DNA of 64,000 nt, taken from assembly GCA_045633565.1 (NCBI GenBank), contig JAZQYO010000027.1, forward strand, positions 1-64,000, read 5' to 3'. Origin of the DNA: RGIG7450 sp045633565 (GTDB taxonomy: Bacteria; Bacillota; Clostridia; RUG12999). Made by a program: the position numbers and the translations under genes. The notes below the pieces were generated by a model. The model was not told where the DNA came from, did no database searches, and saw only the letters and a program-made list of their open reading frames with translations. Each line of letters opens with the position of its first letter. Positions within the stretch are counted from its first letter, which is position 1. Of this stretch, positions 49,556 through 58,518 are shown one piece after another.

Positions 49556-50134
49556 TTAAAAACTAAAGCCCTGGAAGCCTAAAAATGCAAGTGAAAGAAG
49601 TGATGCGGACACAAGAGAAATGGGCAGACCCTTCATGAATTCGGGAATGTCACTTTCCTCAAGACGTTCTCTTATTCCTGCAAAAATGACTATCGCAAGT
49701 GTAAAACCAAGTGAGGCAAATATTGCAAACACAATCGCTTCGGCAAGGTTGTAGCCATTTGTCTGGATTAAAATTGCAGAACCGAGCACGGCACAGTTTG
49801 TTGTAATAAGAGGCAGGTATATTCCGAGCGATTTGTAAAGTGCCGGAAGATATTTTTTCATTACCGTTTCAACAAACTGAACAAGGGATGCAATAACCAG
49901 GATAAATGCTATCGTCTGCAGATATGCAAGACCGAGTGCATTAAGTGCAAGTTGAACAAGCCAGGTGAATATGGAGGAAAGCAGTATTACAAATAAAACT
50001 GCCATACCCATACCCATAGCAGTATTAATTTTTTTGGATACGCCTAAAAAAGGACAAATACCCATGATTTTTACAAGGACAAAGTTTTCGGCAAGCATCG
50101 CCGTGAAAGCAATTGTAATATAATGTAAAATCAT
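49556..50134 (-). CDS. rnfA: Rnf complex subunit A
   Basis: 192 residues, six membrane helices, with the family phrases NFVLVKIMGICPFLGVSKK and LPLITTNCAVLGSAIL (conserved Cys that holds an iron centre between RnfA and RnfE). It overlaps rnfE by four bases. Part of the ion-translocating core. Confidence 0.95.
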   Translation of the reverse strand: MILHYITIAFTAMLAENFVLVKIMGICPFLGVSKKINTAMGMGMAVLFVILLSSIFTWLVQLALNALGLAYLQTIAFILVIASLVQFVETVMKKYLPALYKSLGIYLPLITTNCAVLGSAILIQTNGYNLAEAIVFAIFASLGFTLAIVIFAGIRERLEESDIPEFMKGLPISLVSASLLSLAFLGFQGFSF

Positions 50135-50745
50135 TCAGCCTCACCGCCTTCCCTGCGTTTTCTGATTACGCCTAAAACGGCAATTATAATACCAAGTGTT
50201 AAAAATCCTCCGGGTGCCACGGTCATTACTTTTGCACCGGCAAAATTTTCGCCAAAAAGGGAAATTCCATAAAAACTGCCGTTTGCAAGAAGCTCTCTAA
50301 CAGTAGCTATAATGCTGAGCGCAAGGGTAAATCCCACGCCCATGCCAAGTCCGTCAAGTGCAGAGTGAAGAACGCTGTTTTTGGAAGCGAAAGCTTCTGC
50401 TCTGGCGAGAATTATGCAGTTAACAACTATAAGCGGAATAAATACGCCGAGACTTTTGTTCAAAGCGGGCAGATATGCTGACAGGAGCATCTGGACAATG
50501 GTTACAAAACCGGCGATTATTACAACAAAAGATGCTATACGGATTTCGTCGGGGATGATTTTTCTCAGTAGTGAAATTACAACGTTTGAACAAATAAGTA
50601 CAAAGGTTGTTGCAAGTCCCATTCCAACTGCATTGTTTACCGAGGTTGAAACGGCAAGTGTGGGACACATACCGAGAAGAAGTACTAAAACGGGGTTTTC
50701 CGTGATTATACCATTAAGGAAGGTTTTAAAATATTTGTTATTCAT
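50131..50745 (-). CDS. rnfE: Rnf complex subunit E
   Basis: 204 residues, six membrane helices, paralogous to RnfA: ENPVLVLLLGMCPTLAVSTSVNNA and VFIPLIVVNCIILARAEAFA carry the matching cysteines. Overlaps rnfG by eight bases. Confidence 0.95.
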   Translation of the reverse strand: MNNKYFKTFLNGIITENPVLVLLLGMCPTLAVSTSVNNAVGMGLATTFVLICSNVVISLLRKIIPDEIRIASFVVIIAGFVTIVQMLLSAYLPALNKSLGVFIPLIVVNCIILARAEAFASKNSVLHSALDGLGMGVGFTLALSIIATVRELLANGSFYGISLFGENFAGAKVMTVAPGGFLTLGIIIAVLGVIRKRREGGEAE

Positions 50746-51289
50746 TTGTCATACCTCCCGCAAGTTTATTTTCAACAATGTTAAGGGCACGCTGGACGCC
50801 GCCGGTTACGGCTTTTGATGTAATGGTAGCACCCGACATAGCCTGAATTTTACCGCCGTCATTTGTAAGTTTTACTTCATCGGCAGCAAGGTTTTCGAAC
50901 ATACCTGTAAACTCAGGGTTTTTTGCATTATCGCCAAGCCCGGGAGTTTCAGACATGTCGGTTATGGAAATGCCGCTGACAGTTTTGTCTGCGTTGATGC
51001 CTATCATCATATTTATTTCGCCACCATAGCCCGACTCTGAGAGAGATACTGCATAACCAACAAGGTCGTTGTCGTTAAATGCGGCATAAAGCTCGTGGTC
51101 GTCAGCTATGCTCTCGAGAAGTGTGTAATTTTTTGCCGGAATAACTTGTGACATTGCGGCATTTTTTGCTTCCTGCTGACGCAGGGCAATGGTGTTTTTG
51201 GTTGCTTCATTTGTAACACCTAATAAAAGCGCCATTGCAACACATATAGCAAGGAGAATACCGCTGAGTTTAAAAACTTTTTTAAGCAT
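50738..51289 (-). CDS. rnfG: Rnf complex subunit G (covalent FMN)
   Basis: 183 residues. One N-terminal membrane helix, an FMN-binding domain (LSESGYGGEINMMIGI, GLGDNAK) and the flavinylation site S-G-A-T-I-T-S near residue 155. The threonine should carry FMN by a phosphoester bond. It passes electrons on the outer face. Confidence 0.95.
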   Translation of the reverse strand: MLKKVFKLSGILLAICVAMALLLGVTNEATKNTIALRQQEAKNAAMSQVIPAKNYTLLESIADDHELYAAFNDNDLVGYAVSLSESGYGGEINMMIGINADKTVSGISITDMSETPGLGDNAKNPEFTGMFENLAADEVKLTNDGGKIQAMSGATITSKAVTGGVQRALNIVENKLAGGMTNE

Positions 51290-52265
51290 TTACCTGGGCC
51301 TCCTTCTTTTCTTTAAAGTGGCCGAATGGTCTGGGACGGATATATCTGTCAATAAGAGGTGTCGCTGCGTTCATGACAAGTATTGCATAGGTTACACCTT
51401 CTGCGTAGCCACCGCACATACGGATAAGGCTGGTGATAAGTCCACAACCGATACCCATTACAATCTGACCAAGCGGGGTAACCGGAGAGGTGGTATAATC
51501 TGTTGCCATGAAAACGGCACCGAGCATGAGACCGCCTGTCATGATATGCATTGTTCCCACAATCAGACCTTCCGAGAAAGTTCCGCCCGCAAACAAATGT
51601 CCCATAACAAACGTAGTGAGCATATAAGAAAGAGGGATTCTCACAGAGATAACTTTTCTTATTACAAGGTAAAGTCCGCCAAGAAGAATGAGTACCGCAG
51701 ATGTTTCACCGATACAACCGCCGATGTTACCGAAGAACATGGAAGACAGTGGTGGAAGCTCTGAAAGATTCCCGGCATTTAAGGATGAAAGCGGAGTGGC
51801 AGTTGAAATGGCGTCTGTTCCGAAAAAGGAAGGAGCAGTCCACTGGGTGAGATATACCGGCCATGAGGCAAGCAGAAAAGCACGTCCGCAAAGTGCAGGG
51901 TTCATAAAGTTATGACCAAGCCCGCCAAAAAGCTGTTTTACAATGATTATCGAAAAAGCTCCTCCGATTATTACAATCCAAAGTGGTGTTGACGGGGGGA
52001 GTGAATATGCGAGTAAAAGACCCGTTACAACTGCTGAAAGGTCACCTGTTGTGATGGGCTTTTTCACAAGTTTGCACCAAATATATTCCGCAAGCACGCA
52101 GCTTACAATTGATGTAGCTATGACGGAAAGTGCGGAAATACCAAAGAAGAAAATTGCAGCAAGTCCTGTTGGGATAAGTGCTATTATAACGTCGAGCATT
52201 ACAAAACTTACACCTTCGCTTGTTTTTATATGCGGAGATGAAGTCACAGTATTATTCAGTTTCAT
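51282..52265 (-). CDS. rnfD: Rnf complex subunit D
   Basis: 327 residues with about nine membrane helices. The second flavinylation site is near residue 160 (S-T-A-T-P-L). Other family phrases are GGLGHNFMNPALCGRAFLLASWP and MATDYTTSPVTPLGQ. RnfD is the subunit closest to the ion path. An apoptotic ApbE flavin transferase, needed for FMN attachment, is not in the window. Confidence 0.94.
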   Translation of the reverse strand: MKLNNTVTSSPHIKTSEGVSFVMLDVIIALIPTGLAAIFFFGISALSVIATSIVSCVLAEYIWCKLVKKPITTGDLSAVVTGLLLAYSLPPSTPLWIVIIGGAFSIIIVKQLFGGLGHNFMNPALCGRAFLLASWPVYLTQWTAPSFFGTDAISTATPLSSLNAGNLSELPPLSSMFFGNIGGCIGETSAVLILLGGLYLVIRKVISVRIPLSYMLTTFVMGHLFAGGTFSEGLIVGTMHIMTGGLMLGAVFMATDYTTSPVTPLGQIVMGIGCGLITSLIRMCGGYAEGVTYAILVMNAATPLIDRYIRPRPFGHFKEKKEAQVNA

Positions 52266-52283
52266 AAAATCCGCCTTTCTGTG

Positions 52284-53600
52284 TTATTTTCTGTTTGTAT
52301 AAAGAGTCTGAACCTTGTTTTTTGCAATCCTGATGCTTTCAAGCAGATTTCTGCGTGAAGGGCATACATACGAACAACAACCGCATTCAATACAGTCGGC
52401 AGCATTGAGTTTAAGCGCTTTTTCAGCATTGTCGCTTCTGCCGGCTGCAGAAATATCAAGCGGCACAAGTCCCATAGGACAGGCAGTTACACATTTTCCG
52501 CAACGCAGGCATGGGCTTTCTGAATAAACAGAAGTTTCTTTTGACGATAGTGCAAGAATTCCTGAAGTTGTTTTAATTACAGGAACTTCGGTGTCAAAGA
52601 CTTGCGTTCCGGTCATAGGACCGCCCGAAACAACCTTAATGACATCCTCACCTAATCCGCCGGCTGCAGAAATAACCTCGTCAAACAAAGTTCCCATGCA
52701 AACCGAATATACGCCGGGATTTTTAATTCCAAAACCTGAAACAGTTACTCTGCGGCGTATTACAGGCATTCCTTTTTCTACCGCATTTTTTATAGAAATA
52801 GCTGTATCAACATTTGTGACAACCGCACCCACATCTGCAGGAAGCTTTCCGGAGGGAACTGTTCGTCCCAGGACAGATTTAATAATATGCTTTTCCGAGC
52901 CCTGAGGGTATTTGGTTTTTAAAACTGCTATTTCAATAGGGGTTTTGCCAATATGTTCTCTGAGGGTTCTTATAGCGTCAGGCTTGTTATTTTCAACAGC
53001 AATGACACCTTTTTTGCAGCCGACAATCTTCATAATTATTTCAAGACCACGTATTAAATCGTCAGGCTGCTCCAGCATTGCACGATGGTCAGAAGAAAGG
53101 TAAGGCTCACATTCTGCACCGTTAATGATAACACAGTCTATAGGTTTGTCCTTGGGTGGATTAAGCTTGATATGAGCAGGGAAACCTGCACCACCCATAC
53201 CGACAATACCTGCCTCACGTATAATCTCAAGAAGTTTTCCGGCATGAATTTTCCTGTAATTATTTTTTTGTTTTTGTATCTCGGTATATTTGAAATCATT
53301 TTCAATAATTACTGTTTCAATCATATTACCGGAGGGATGAAGGTACTTTTTTATCTCCTTTACGGTACCTGACACGCTGGAGTGTACCGGTGAGGAAACA
53401 AATGCCTCACTGTCACCGATTTTCTGTCCCACTAAAACCTCATCGCCGGGAGAGACGATTGGGGTGCAGGCAGCACCGATGTGCTGGGAAAGTGGTATGT
53501 ACACAAACTGCCCCGGGTCTAAAAATATGGTTTCACAGCTGTTTGTCAGCGATTTTTTATATGGCGGATGAATTCCGCCTCTAAAAGCGGTTATTTTCAT
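52284..53600 (-). CDS. rnfC: Rnf complex subunit C (NADH dehydrogenase part)
   Basis: 438 residues starting after AAAGGGG. An N-terminal barrel-sandwich segment (GGIHPPYKK) precedes the NADH/FMN-binding domain (GMGGAGFPAHIKL, NGAECEPYLSSDHR) and two C-terminal [4Fe-4S] motifs (CLRCGKCVTACPMGL and CIECGCCSYVCPSRR). It reduces NAD+ with electrons arriving from ferredoxin while the complex pumps Na+ or H+. First gene of the operon; its promoter lies back-to-back with the phage operon promoter. Confidence 0.95.
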   Translation of the reverse strand: MKITAFRGGIHPPYKKSLTNSCETIFLDPGQFVYIPLSQHIGAACTPIVSPGDEVLVGQKIGDSEAFVSSPVHSSVSGTVKEIKKYLHPSGNMIETVIIENDFKYTEIQKQKNNYRKIHAGKLLEIIREAGIVGMGGAGFPAHIKLNPPKDKPIDCVIINGAECEPYLSSDHRAMLEQPDDLIRGLEIIMKIVGCKKGVIAVENNKPDAIRTLREHIGKTPIEIAVLKTKYPQGSEKHIIKSVLGRTVPSGKLPADVGAVVTNVDTAISIKNAVEKGMPVIRRRVTVSGFGIKNPGVYSVCMGTLFDEVISAAGGLGEDVIKVVSGGPMTGTQVFDTEVPVIKTTSGILALSSKETSVYSESPCLRCGKCVTACPMGLVPLDISAAGRSDNAEKALKLNAADCIECGCCSYVCPSRRNLLESIRIAKNKVQTLYTNRK

Positions 53601-53638
53601 ATCCGAGCCCCTTTCAGTGAAAAAATTAATATAAATTA

Positions 53639-53667
53639 ATTATATAACAAAGTGCACCAAAAATCAA
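53639..53667 (-). promoter_or_regulatory. rnf operon promoter
   Basis: On the minus strand TTGATT (53667-53662), 17 bases, TATAAT (53644-53639). Confidence 0.7.
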
Positions 53668-53687
53668 CAAAAATCAGTAAAAATTTG

Positions 53688-53715
53688 TTGATAGTAGTAA
53701 AAAAGTAACTATAGT
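53688..53715 (+). promoter_or_regulatory. Promoter of the phage structural operon
   Basis: TTGATA (53688-53693), 16 bases, TATAGT (53710-53715), leading to an AAAGGGG ribosome site before the portal gene. It looks like an ordinary housekeeping promoter rather than a phage late promoter. Confidence 0.55.
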
Positions 53716-53763
53716 AGAATATGCGTGTAAATATTTACAATTACAATGAGAAAGGGGAAAAAT

Positions 53764-55101
53764 ATGGAAGCTATCAGAAAATACCTTAAAAGTTTAGGTT
53801 TTAGCCTGATAAGTCAGGATTTTTACAGGCAGATTTACAGTTGGCTTGACTGGTATTCGGGGAAGGTGCCAAGTTTTCACCAGTACAGTCAGTTTAATGG
53901 TAAAAAGGCTGTGAAAAGAAACAGGTACTCCCTTGGTATGAGCAAAAAAGTGTGCGAGGATTGGGCAGACCTTCTTTTGAATGAAAAAACGTCTGTCCGT
54001 GTAACAAATCCCGAGGCAAACGAGTTTTTAAACAGGGTGCTTGAGAAAAACAATTTCCGTGTAAGAAGCAACAGACTTGTTGAAATTACTTATGCTATGG
54101 GAACGGGTGCGTTTGTGGAGTATCTGGATGAGGATGGCATAGCGATAGATTATATTCGCGCAGATATGATTTATCCGCTAAGCTGGGAAAACGGAGAAAT
54201 TACCGAATGTGCTTTTGCCAGCGAAAAAGTAATGGGTGGACAAAAATGCATATATCTTAATATGCACGTCAAGGAAAAGGGCTGCTATAAAATCATTAAT
54301 AAGCTTTTTGTGAAAAGAAAAAATGGGGGCATTGAGGAAACTCAGCTTCCCGAAGGCATTGCTTCTGAATATATTGCAGTAAGCGACAAGCCCATGTTCC
54401 AGATAATAACGCCTAATATTGTCAATAATTTCGACCCGGACAACCCTATGGGAATTTCAATTTTTGCCAACTCGCTTGATGTTCTGCAGGGAATTGACCT
54501 TGTGTATGACAGCTATCAGAATGAGTTCAGATTAGGTAAAAAACGAATTTTGATTCCTGCCGGAATGGCACATATTCACAGGGATGATACCGGGATTATG
54601 CCTATTTTTGACGATAACGATACCGAATTTTATGTTATGAATGACAAGTCGCTGGGTGAACTTCGTGAAATCAACATGGAACTTCGGGCAGAGCCTCATG
54701 AAAAGGCTCTTAAGAAAAATCTCGATTTACTTTCTGCAAAATGCGGTCTGGGCAGTGGTAGGTATAGCTATGAAAACGGAAGTGTAAAAACTGCAACTGA
54801 GGTTATAAGTGATAAGAATGAGCTTTACCAGAGCGTCAGAAAGCATGAAATTATCATCAGACGGGCGGTTACAGAGCTTGCGGACAGTGTTTTAAGACTG
54901 GGCGGATTTGAAAATAACGAAATCAGCACATATTTTGATGACTGTGTTATTGAAGATACTGCCACACTCTCCGACAGGGCACTTAAAGAGCTGGAACACG
55001 GCATTATTGACAAAACCGAATATTTTATGAGGGTTTATAATATGTCGCAGGCCCAGGCAGTGCAAAAGGTAAATGAAATAAAAAGCCGTGTCGGTATATG
55101 A
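53764..55101 (+). CDS. Phage portal protein
   Basis: I use ATG 53764 (MEAIRKYLKSLG) behind AAAGGGG; the frame has an earlier ATG with no site. 445 residues of the SPP1 gp6-like portal family: RNRYSLGMSKKVCEDWADLLLNE in the N-terminal wing, GMGISIFANSLDVLQGIDL-like stem region (MGISIFANSLDVLQGIDLVY) and TATEVISDKNELYQSVRKHE near the C-terminus. Portals form the ring through which DNA enters the capsid. It is the first gene of the operon; no terminase gene precedes it, which is unusual. Confidence 0.88.
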   Translation: MEAIRKYLKSLGFSLISQDFYRQIYSWLDWYSGKVPSFHQYSQFNGKKAVKRNRYSLGMSKKVCEDWADLLLNEKTSVRVTNPEANEFLNRVLEKNNFRVRSNRLVEITYAMGTGAFVEYLDEDGIAIDYIRADMIYPLSWENGEITECAFASEKVMGGQKCIYLNMHVKEKGCYKIINKLFVKRKNGGIEETQLPEGIASEYIAVSDKPMFQIITPNIVNNFDPDNPMGISIFANSLDVLQGIDLVYDSYQNEFRLGKKRILIPAGMAHIHRDDTGIMPIFDDNDTEFYVMNDKSLGELREINMELRAEPHEKALKKNLDLLSAKCGLGSGRYSYENGSVKTATEVISDKNELYQSVRKHEIIIRRAVTELADSVLRLGGFENNEISTYFDDCVIEDTATLSDRALKELEHGIIDKTEYFMRVYNMSQAQAVQKVNEIKSRVGI

Positions 55102-55355
55102 CAAAAAAGAAGCAGACAAATTTAAGAACATACCTTGAAGAAATTCAGGGAGAGGTTTGCGGAATTGTCGGAATGTATCTGGGCGAGCTAAAAAACCGTG
55201 AAAAGCTTGAAGGAGCGCCAATCCATCAGATTGCGACAGCAGTAGGGACAATACTTGAAAAGTTCACCAAACATACTGCTCAGCCGGCGGATAACGGTAT
55301 TTTGGAGGAGCTTATACGTGCGCTGCAAAATGATGATAGTAGTAACGATAAATAA
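55098..55355 (+). CDS. Unknown 85-aa protein between portal and scaffold
   Basis: 85 residues, ATGA overlap with the portal stop. Basic start (MTKKKQTNLRTYLEE), a helix GEVCGIVGMYLGELKNREKLEG, then a polar acidic tail. It occupies the place where SPP1-like phages encode a minor head protein (gp7), but is far shorter. A head-accessory or DNA-contact protein is possible; a degenerate small terminase is a weaker alternative. No family recognised. Confidence 0.6.
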   Translation: MTKKKQTNLRTYLEEIQGEVCGIVGMYLGELKNREKLEGAPIHQIATAVGTILEKFTKHTAQPADNGILEELIRALQNDDSSNDK

Positions 55356-55470
55356 GATAATATAATCGGCGTGTCAGTTAACTGAAACATTTGTCGTGGC
55401 AGGACATATAAACTGCCAAAAATTCCCTTGCGGAACGGGATATAAACTTTCTGCATTTATCGGAGGAAAA
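55356..55470 (+). other. Structured leader upstream of the scaffold gene
   Basis: 115 non-coding bases inside an otherwise packed operon. It contains TCAGTTAACTGA, GGCAG-GACATATAAA-CTGCC and TTCCC-TTGCGGAAC-GGGA hairpins, with the phrase ATATAAACT repeated twice. I recall reports of conserved RNA motifs upstream of GP20-type scaffold genes; this may be one. It probably adjusts translation of the scaffold. Confidence 0.5.
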
Positions 55471-55956
55471 ATGGAATTTTTAAAAGAGGCTTTGGGAGAA
55501 GAATTTGAAAGTTTTAAAGAAAAAATTGACAGATTTAATGAGCAAAGTGAAAGTGGAATTAAACTTGCAAATCTGTCGGAGGGCGGATATGTAAGCCGTG
55601 AAAAATACGACGCATTATGCTCGCAGATTGAAAAGCTTAAAGAAGAAAGTGCAAAACCTTTAAAAGAGGAAATAGAGCAGCTTAAATTAAAAATGGCAGA
55701 TGCTGAAAACAGTCATAAAATTGATATGCTGATAAAAAGCTCGGGAGCTAAAAATCTTACAGCGGTAAAAGCACTTTTGGACCTTGAAAATGCTGATGCT
55801 GAGTCAGTCGCAAAGCAGCTTGAAATTATCCGCAACGAAAACGAATATCTTTTTGAAAAGCCACTTACTCCGGGAGCTACCGGCATGCGCCAGGGAAGTG
55901 CCCGGAAAGAATCATCAGCCGAGGAGGAACTCAGAAAAAGACTCTTCGGTAAATAA
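55471..55956 (+). CDS. Phage scaffolding protein, GP20 family
   Basis: I use ATG 55471 after CGGAGGA. 161 residues, highly charged coiled coil (SREKYDALCSQIEKLKEES, EEIEQLKLKMADAENSHKID), then a short helical region and a tail ending EEELRKRLFGK. This matches the GP20 minor structural/scaffold family that guides capsid assembly. It directly precedes the capsid gene, the usual order. Confidence 0.88.
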   Translation: MEFLKEALGEEFESFKEKIDRFNEQSESGIKLANLSEGGYVSREKYDALCSQIEKLKEESAKPLKEEIEQLKLKMADAENSHKIDMLIKSSGAKNLTAVKALLDLENADAESVAKQLEIIRNENEYLFEKPLTPGATGMRQGSARKESSAEEELRKRLFGK

Positions 55957-55977
55957 AAAATCGGAGGTAATTTTATT

Positions 55978-56937
55978 ATGGCATTAACACTTTCAGATGC
56001 ACAGGCATTATCGGGAAGCAAATTTTCCGCACAGGTCATTGACGAGTTCAGACACGACCCTCTCTTTGACATGATGCTTTTTGACAACAATGCAAAGGCA
56101 CAGGGTGGCAAATCCCTGACCTATGTTTACAACAGAGTGACAACTCTGCCGACAGCGGATTTCAGAGCTATCGGTTCTGATTATACTGCACAGGAAGCAA
56201 AAACTACACAGTACACAGTAACACTTAAACCCTTTGGCGGCTCTTTCGAGGTGGACAGAATTCTCCAGAGCGACGAGCAGCAGGTAATGGACCTTATTCA
56301 GTTTGAGCTTTCACAGAAAATTAAAGCTACAAAAGCACTCTTTACCGATACTTTTATCAACGGCGATGCAGACAGCGGCAACGCTTTTGATGGTATTGAT
56401 ACAGCTCTTACCGACAGTAACACTGAGGTTGTTCCGACTGCGTCAATTGATCTTTCTACTTCTGAAATGATTACTGCAAACGGCAACCTTTTCATGGATG
56501 AACTTGACAGAATGCTTTCTAATCTCGATGGCGTACCTACTGCCATTTTAGTTAACAGAAAGCTCGCTTCTGTAATCAACGGTATTGCAAGAAGAAGTGG
56601 TTATTTCTCAACCAACGAGGCGGACGCATTTGGCGCACCTGTTACAAAATACGCAGGTATTCCCATTATTTCACTTGGTGACAAGCCGGGCGCATTTGGT
56701 GGTGAAACATCAATTATTCCTGTATCTGGCGAGGGAGAAACATCCCTGTATGCTATCAGAATCGGGCTTGATGGTGTTCACGCAATTTCTCCTGAGGGAA
56801 ACAATATTGTAAATACATACCTTCCCAATATGGCAGAACCGGGTGCTGTTAAAAAAGGTGAGGTTGAAATGATTTCAGCCGTAGCGCTTAAAGCTACCCG
56901 TGCGGCAGGCGTTTTAAGAAATATCAAGGTAGGTTAA
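55978..56937 (+). CDS. Major capsid protein
   Basis: 319 residues after CGGAGGT. HK97-type features: an N-terminal helix-rich arm (FRHDPLFDMMLFDNNAKAQGGK), the E-loop region (FGGSFEVDRILQSDEQQVMDL), and P/A-domain phrases (PTAILVNRKLASVINGIARRSGYF, KYAGIPIISLGD). No cleavable pro-domain is evident. It forms the icosahedral shell. The codon use and G+C appear similar to the host genes around it. Confidence 0.88.
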   Translation: MALTLSDAQALSGSKFSAQVIDEFRHDPLFDMMLFDNNAKAQGGKSLTYVYNRVTTLPTADFRAIGSDYTAQEAKTTQYTVTLKPFGGSFEVDRILQSDEQQVMDLIQFELSQKIKATKALFTDTFINGDADSGNAFDGIDTALTDSNTEVVPTASIDLSTSEMITANGNLFMDELDRMLSNLDGVPTAILVNRKLASVINGIARRSGYFSTNEADAFGAPVTKYAGIPIISLGDKPGAFGGETSIIPVSGEGETSLYAIRIGLDGVHAISPEGNNIVNTYLPNMAEPGAVKKGEVEMISAVALKATRAAGVLRNIKVG

Positions 56938-56946
56938 TCCATATAC

Positions 56947-56975
56947 GCAGATGCCGCACATGTTGCGGCATCTGC
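56947..56975 (+). terminator. Hairpin after the capsid gene
   Basis: GCAGATGCCGCA pairs perfectly with TGCGGCATCTGC. It has no T-run. It may be a partial terminator or RNA stabiliser that keeps capsid expression above that of the distal genes. Confidence 0.65.
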
Positions 56976-56993
56976 TGTAAAAGAGGTGAATAT

Positions 56994-57326
56994 ATGAATA
57001 TAGATTATGATTATTACAGTAATATTTATCGGGGAAACATTATTCCTGTGGGAGACCATGTAAAATATCTGCGCAAAGCGGAATCTTATGTCGGTAGTCT
57101 TATTTTTGGCAGAGACCCGGGAGACCACACAGAAAGCGTAAAACTTGCGGTCTGCAATGTTGCGGAGCTTTTGTATCTTGACGAATCAAGGCAGGGAATA
57201 ACCTCAGAAAATGTTGACGGGTACAGTGTGAGCTATGCTGAAAGTGATATTGAAAAAAGTATATACGATGCAACGGCAGTATATCTTGCTGACAGCGGAC
57301 TGATGTATGCAGGGGTGAGCGAATGA
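56994..57326 (+). CDS. Head-tail connector protein (gp6-type)
   Basis: 110 residues after GAGGTGA. Helical protein with a repeated VKLAVCNVAELLYLDES pattern, like the head completion proteins (HK97 gp6/SPP1 gp15) that follow capsid genes. Position, size and helical content support the call. Confidence 0.78.
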   Translation: MNIDYDYYSNIYRGNIIPVGDHVKYLRKAESYVGSLIFGRDPGDHTESVKLAVCNVAELLYLDESRQGITSENVDGYSVSYAESDIEKSIYDATAVYLADSGLMYAGVSE

Positions 57327-57640
57327 TTAAAGACAGAAAAAATCTCACCCTTTTCAGGTATGATGCAGAATCGGGCGGATGGACAAGCTTTTACATCAAA
57401 AACGCACTGATTCATAACTGTCGTGGGATTCACGAGGGACTCAGAGGCGTGAAATATGCAGGGCAGTCAATCATTCGTGTTAAGATTAAAAACCCAAACG
57501 ATGTTTACTGCGGCGATAAAATTGCTGTTGGACTTGTAAAAGGAGAATGTCCACCGGATGCTATGACGGTGACGGGGGTTACCGATAACGGCCGGGGAAC
57601 AAGTTATGTCCGTCACATCAAAATTACATGTGAGGGTTGA
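57323..57640 (+). CDS. Head-tail adaptor/minor capsid protein
   Basis: 105 residues, ATGA overlap. Beta-rich, starting IKDRKNLTLFRYDAESGG and ending YVRHIKITCEG. It resembles the stopper or head-tail joining proteins that come second after the capsid in similar phages. The assignment rests on order and size. Confidence 0.65.
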   Translation: MIKDRKNLTLFRYDAESGGWTSFYIKNALIHNCRGIHEGLRGVKYAGQSIIRVKIKNPNDVYCGDKIAVGLVKGECPPDAMTVTGVTDNGRGTSYVRHIKITCEG

Positions 57641-57643
57641 TAT

Positions 57644-58033
57644 ATGAGAGAAATAGTTAACTTTTTCAGGACTTGTCCTGCTCTTTCGGGAAAAATGGTG
57701 AGAGAAGATTACCTGGGGCCTGAGTCGGGCAGTGTGGCAATAGCACCGGATGGCGGAGAAAGTGTTTTGAAAGCCTATACATCGGGAGATATGCTGGGGC
57801 AGATTTGTTTTAAAATTCTTGTAAGGGATAATTATACGGGGGCTGCCAATGAACTTTTTAAAGAAATTACGCATTGGCTGACAAACGTAAAATCTCTGCC
57901 CGAGCTTTCAAAAGGACTTGCACAGTATATTGATGTGCTGGAGCAACCGGTGCTTGTCAAAACTGATGTCAGTGCAGGAATTTATGAAATGAAGCTTAGA
58001 CTGGTTTATTACCGGGAAGGAGAATTTATATGA
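57644..58033 (+). CDS. Tail completion (terminator) protein
   Basis: 129 residues. It resembles the small minor capsid/tail terminator proteins before tail tube genes (FFRTCPALSGKMVREDYLG, ELFKEITHWLTNVKSLPEL). It probably caps the tail tube end that meets the head. Four-base overlap with the tube gene. Confidence 0.65.
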   Translation: MREIVNFFRTCPALSGKMVREDYLGPESGSVAIAPDGGESVLKAYTSGDMLGQICFKILVRDNYTGAANELFKEITHWLTNVKSLPELSKGLAQYIDVLEQPVLVKTDVSAGIYEMKLRLVYYREGEFI

Positions 58034-58518
58034 GTAACATTGTTAAAAGAAGTGAAAAGATACCATTTTACGGAGTGGTAAAAGAAGGAAATGTACTGTT
58101 TACAAGAATGACAGGATTTACCGAAATGTCAGTAAACAAAAATCCAATTGAACATAAACGCCAGTATGTGGATGAAGATTTTGAAAGAAATGATGTTGTT
58201 GGCTACACCACATCACTTACATTTTCATTTGATTTGTTTAAGGATAATGAAGTTCATGGCGATATAGCAGACATTTTTGACACCGAACAGGTGGGCGACG
58301 GTGCACTTCGCAGCATTGTAATTGTGGATTTAAGCAGCGGAGACGGCAGTGAGTATAATGCAGTTAAGCGTGATTTTACGCTTATTCCCGATAAAGAGGG
58401 CGACTCTGCTTATGCTTACACTTATTCAGGCACATTAAATGCTGCGGGTGAGAAAATTTTCGGCAAAGCAACTACTGCTGACGGTTGGCAGACCTGCACA
58501 TTCCAGCCAAATGTTTAA
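58030..58518 (+). CDS. Tail tube protein
   Basis: 162 residues, all-beta, with IPFYGVVKEGNVLFTRMTGFTEM at the start and YTYSGTLNAAGEKIFGKAT near the end, in keeping with siphovirus-like tube proteins. A sheath gene is absent, so the tail would be non-contractile. Overlaps the Gp15 gene. Confidence 0.75.
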   Translation: MSNIVKRSEKIPFYGVVKEGNVLFTRMTGFTEMSVNKNPIEHKRQYVDEDFERNDVVGYTTSLTFSFDLFKDNEVHGDIADIFDTEQVGDGALRSIVIVDLSSGDGSEYNAVKRDFTLIPDKEGDSAYAYTYSGTLNAAGEKIFGKATTADGWQTCTFQPNV

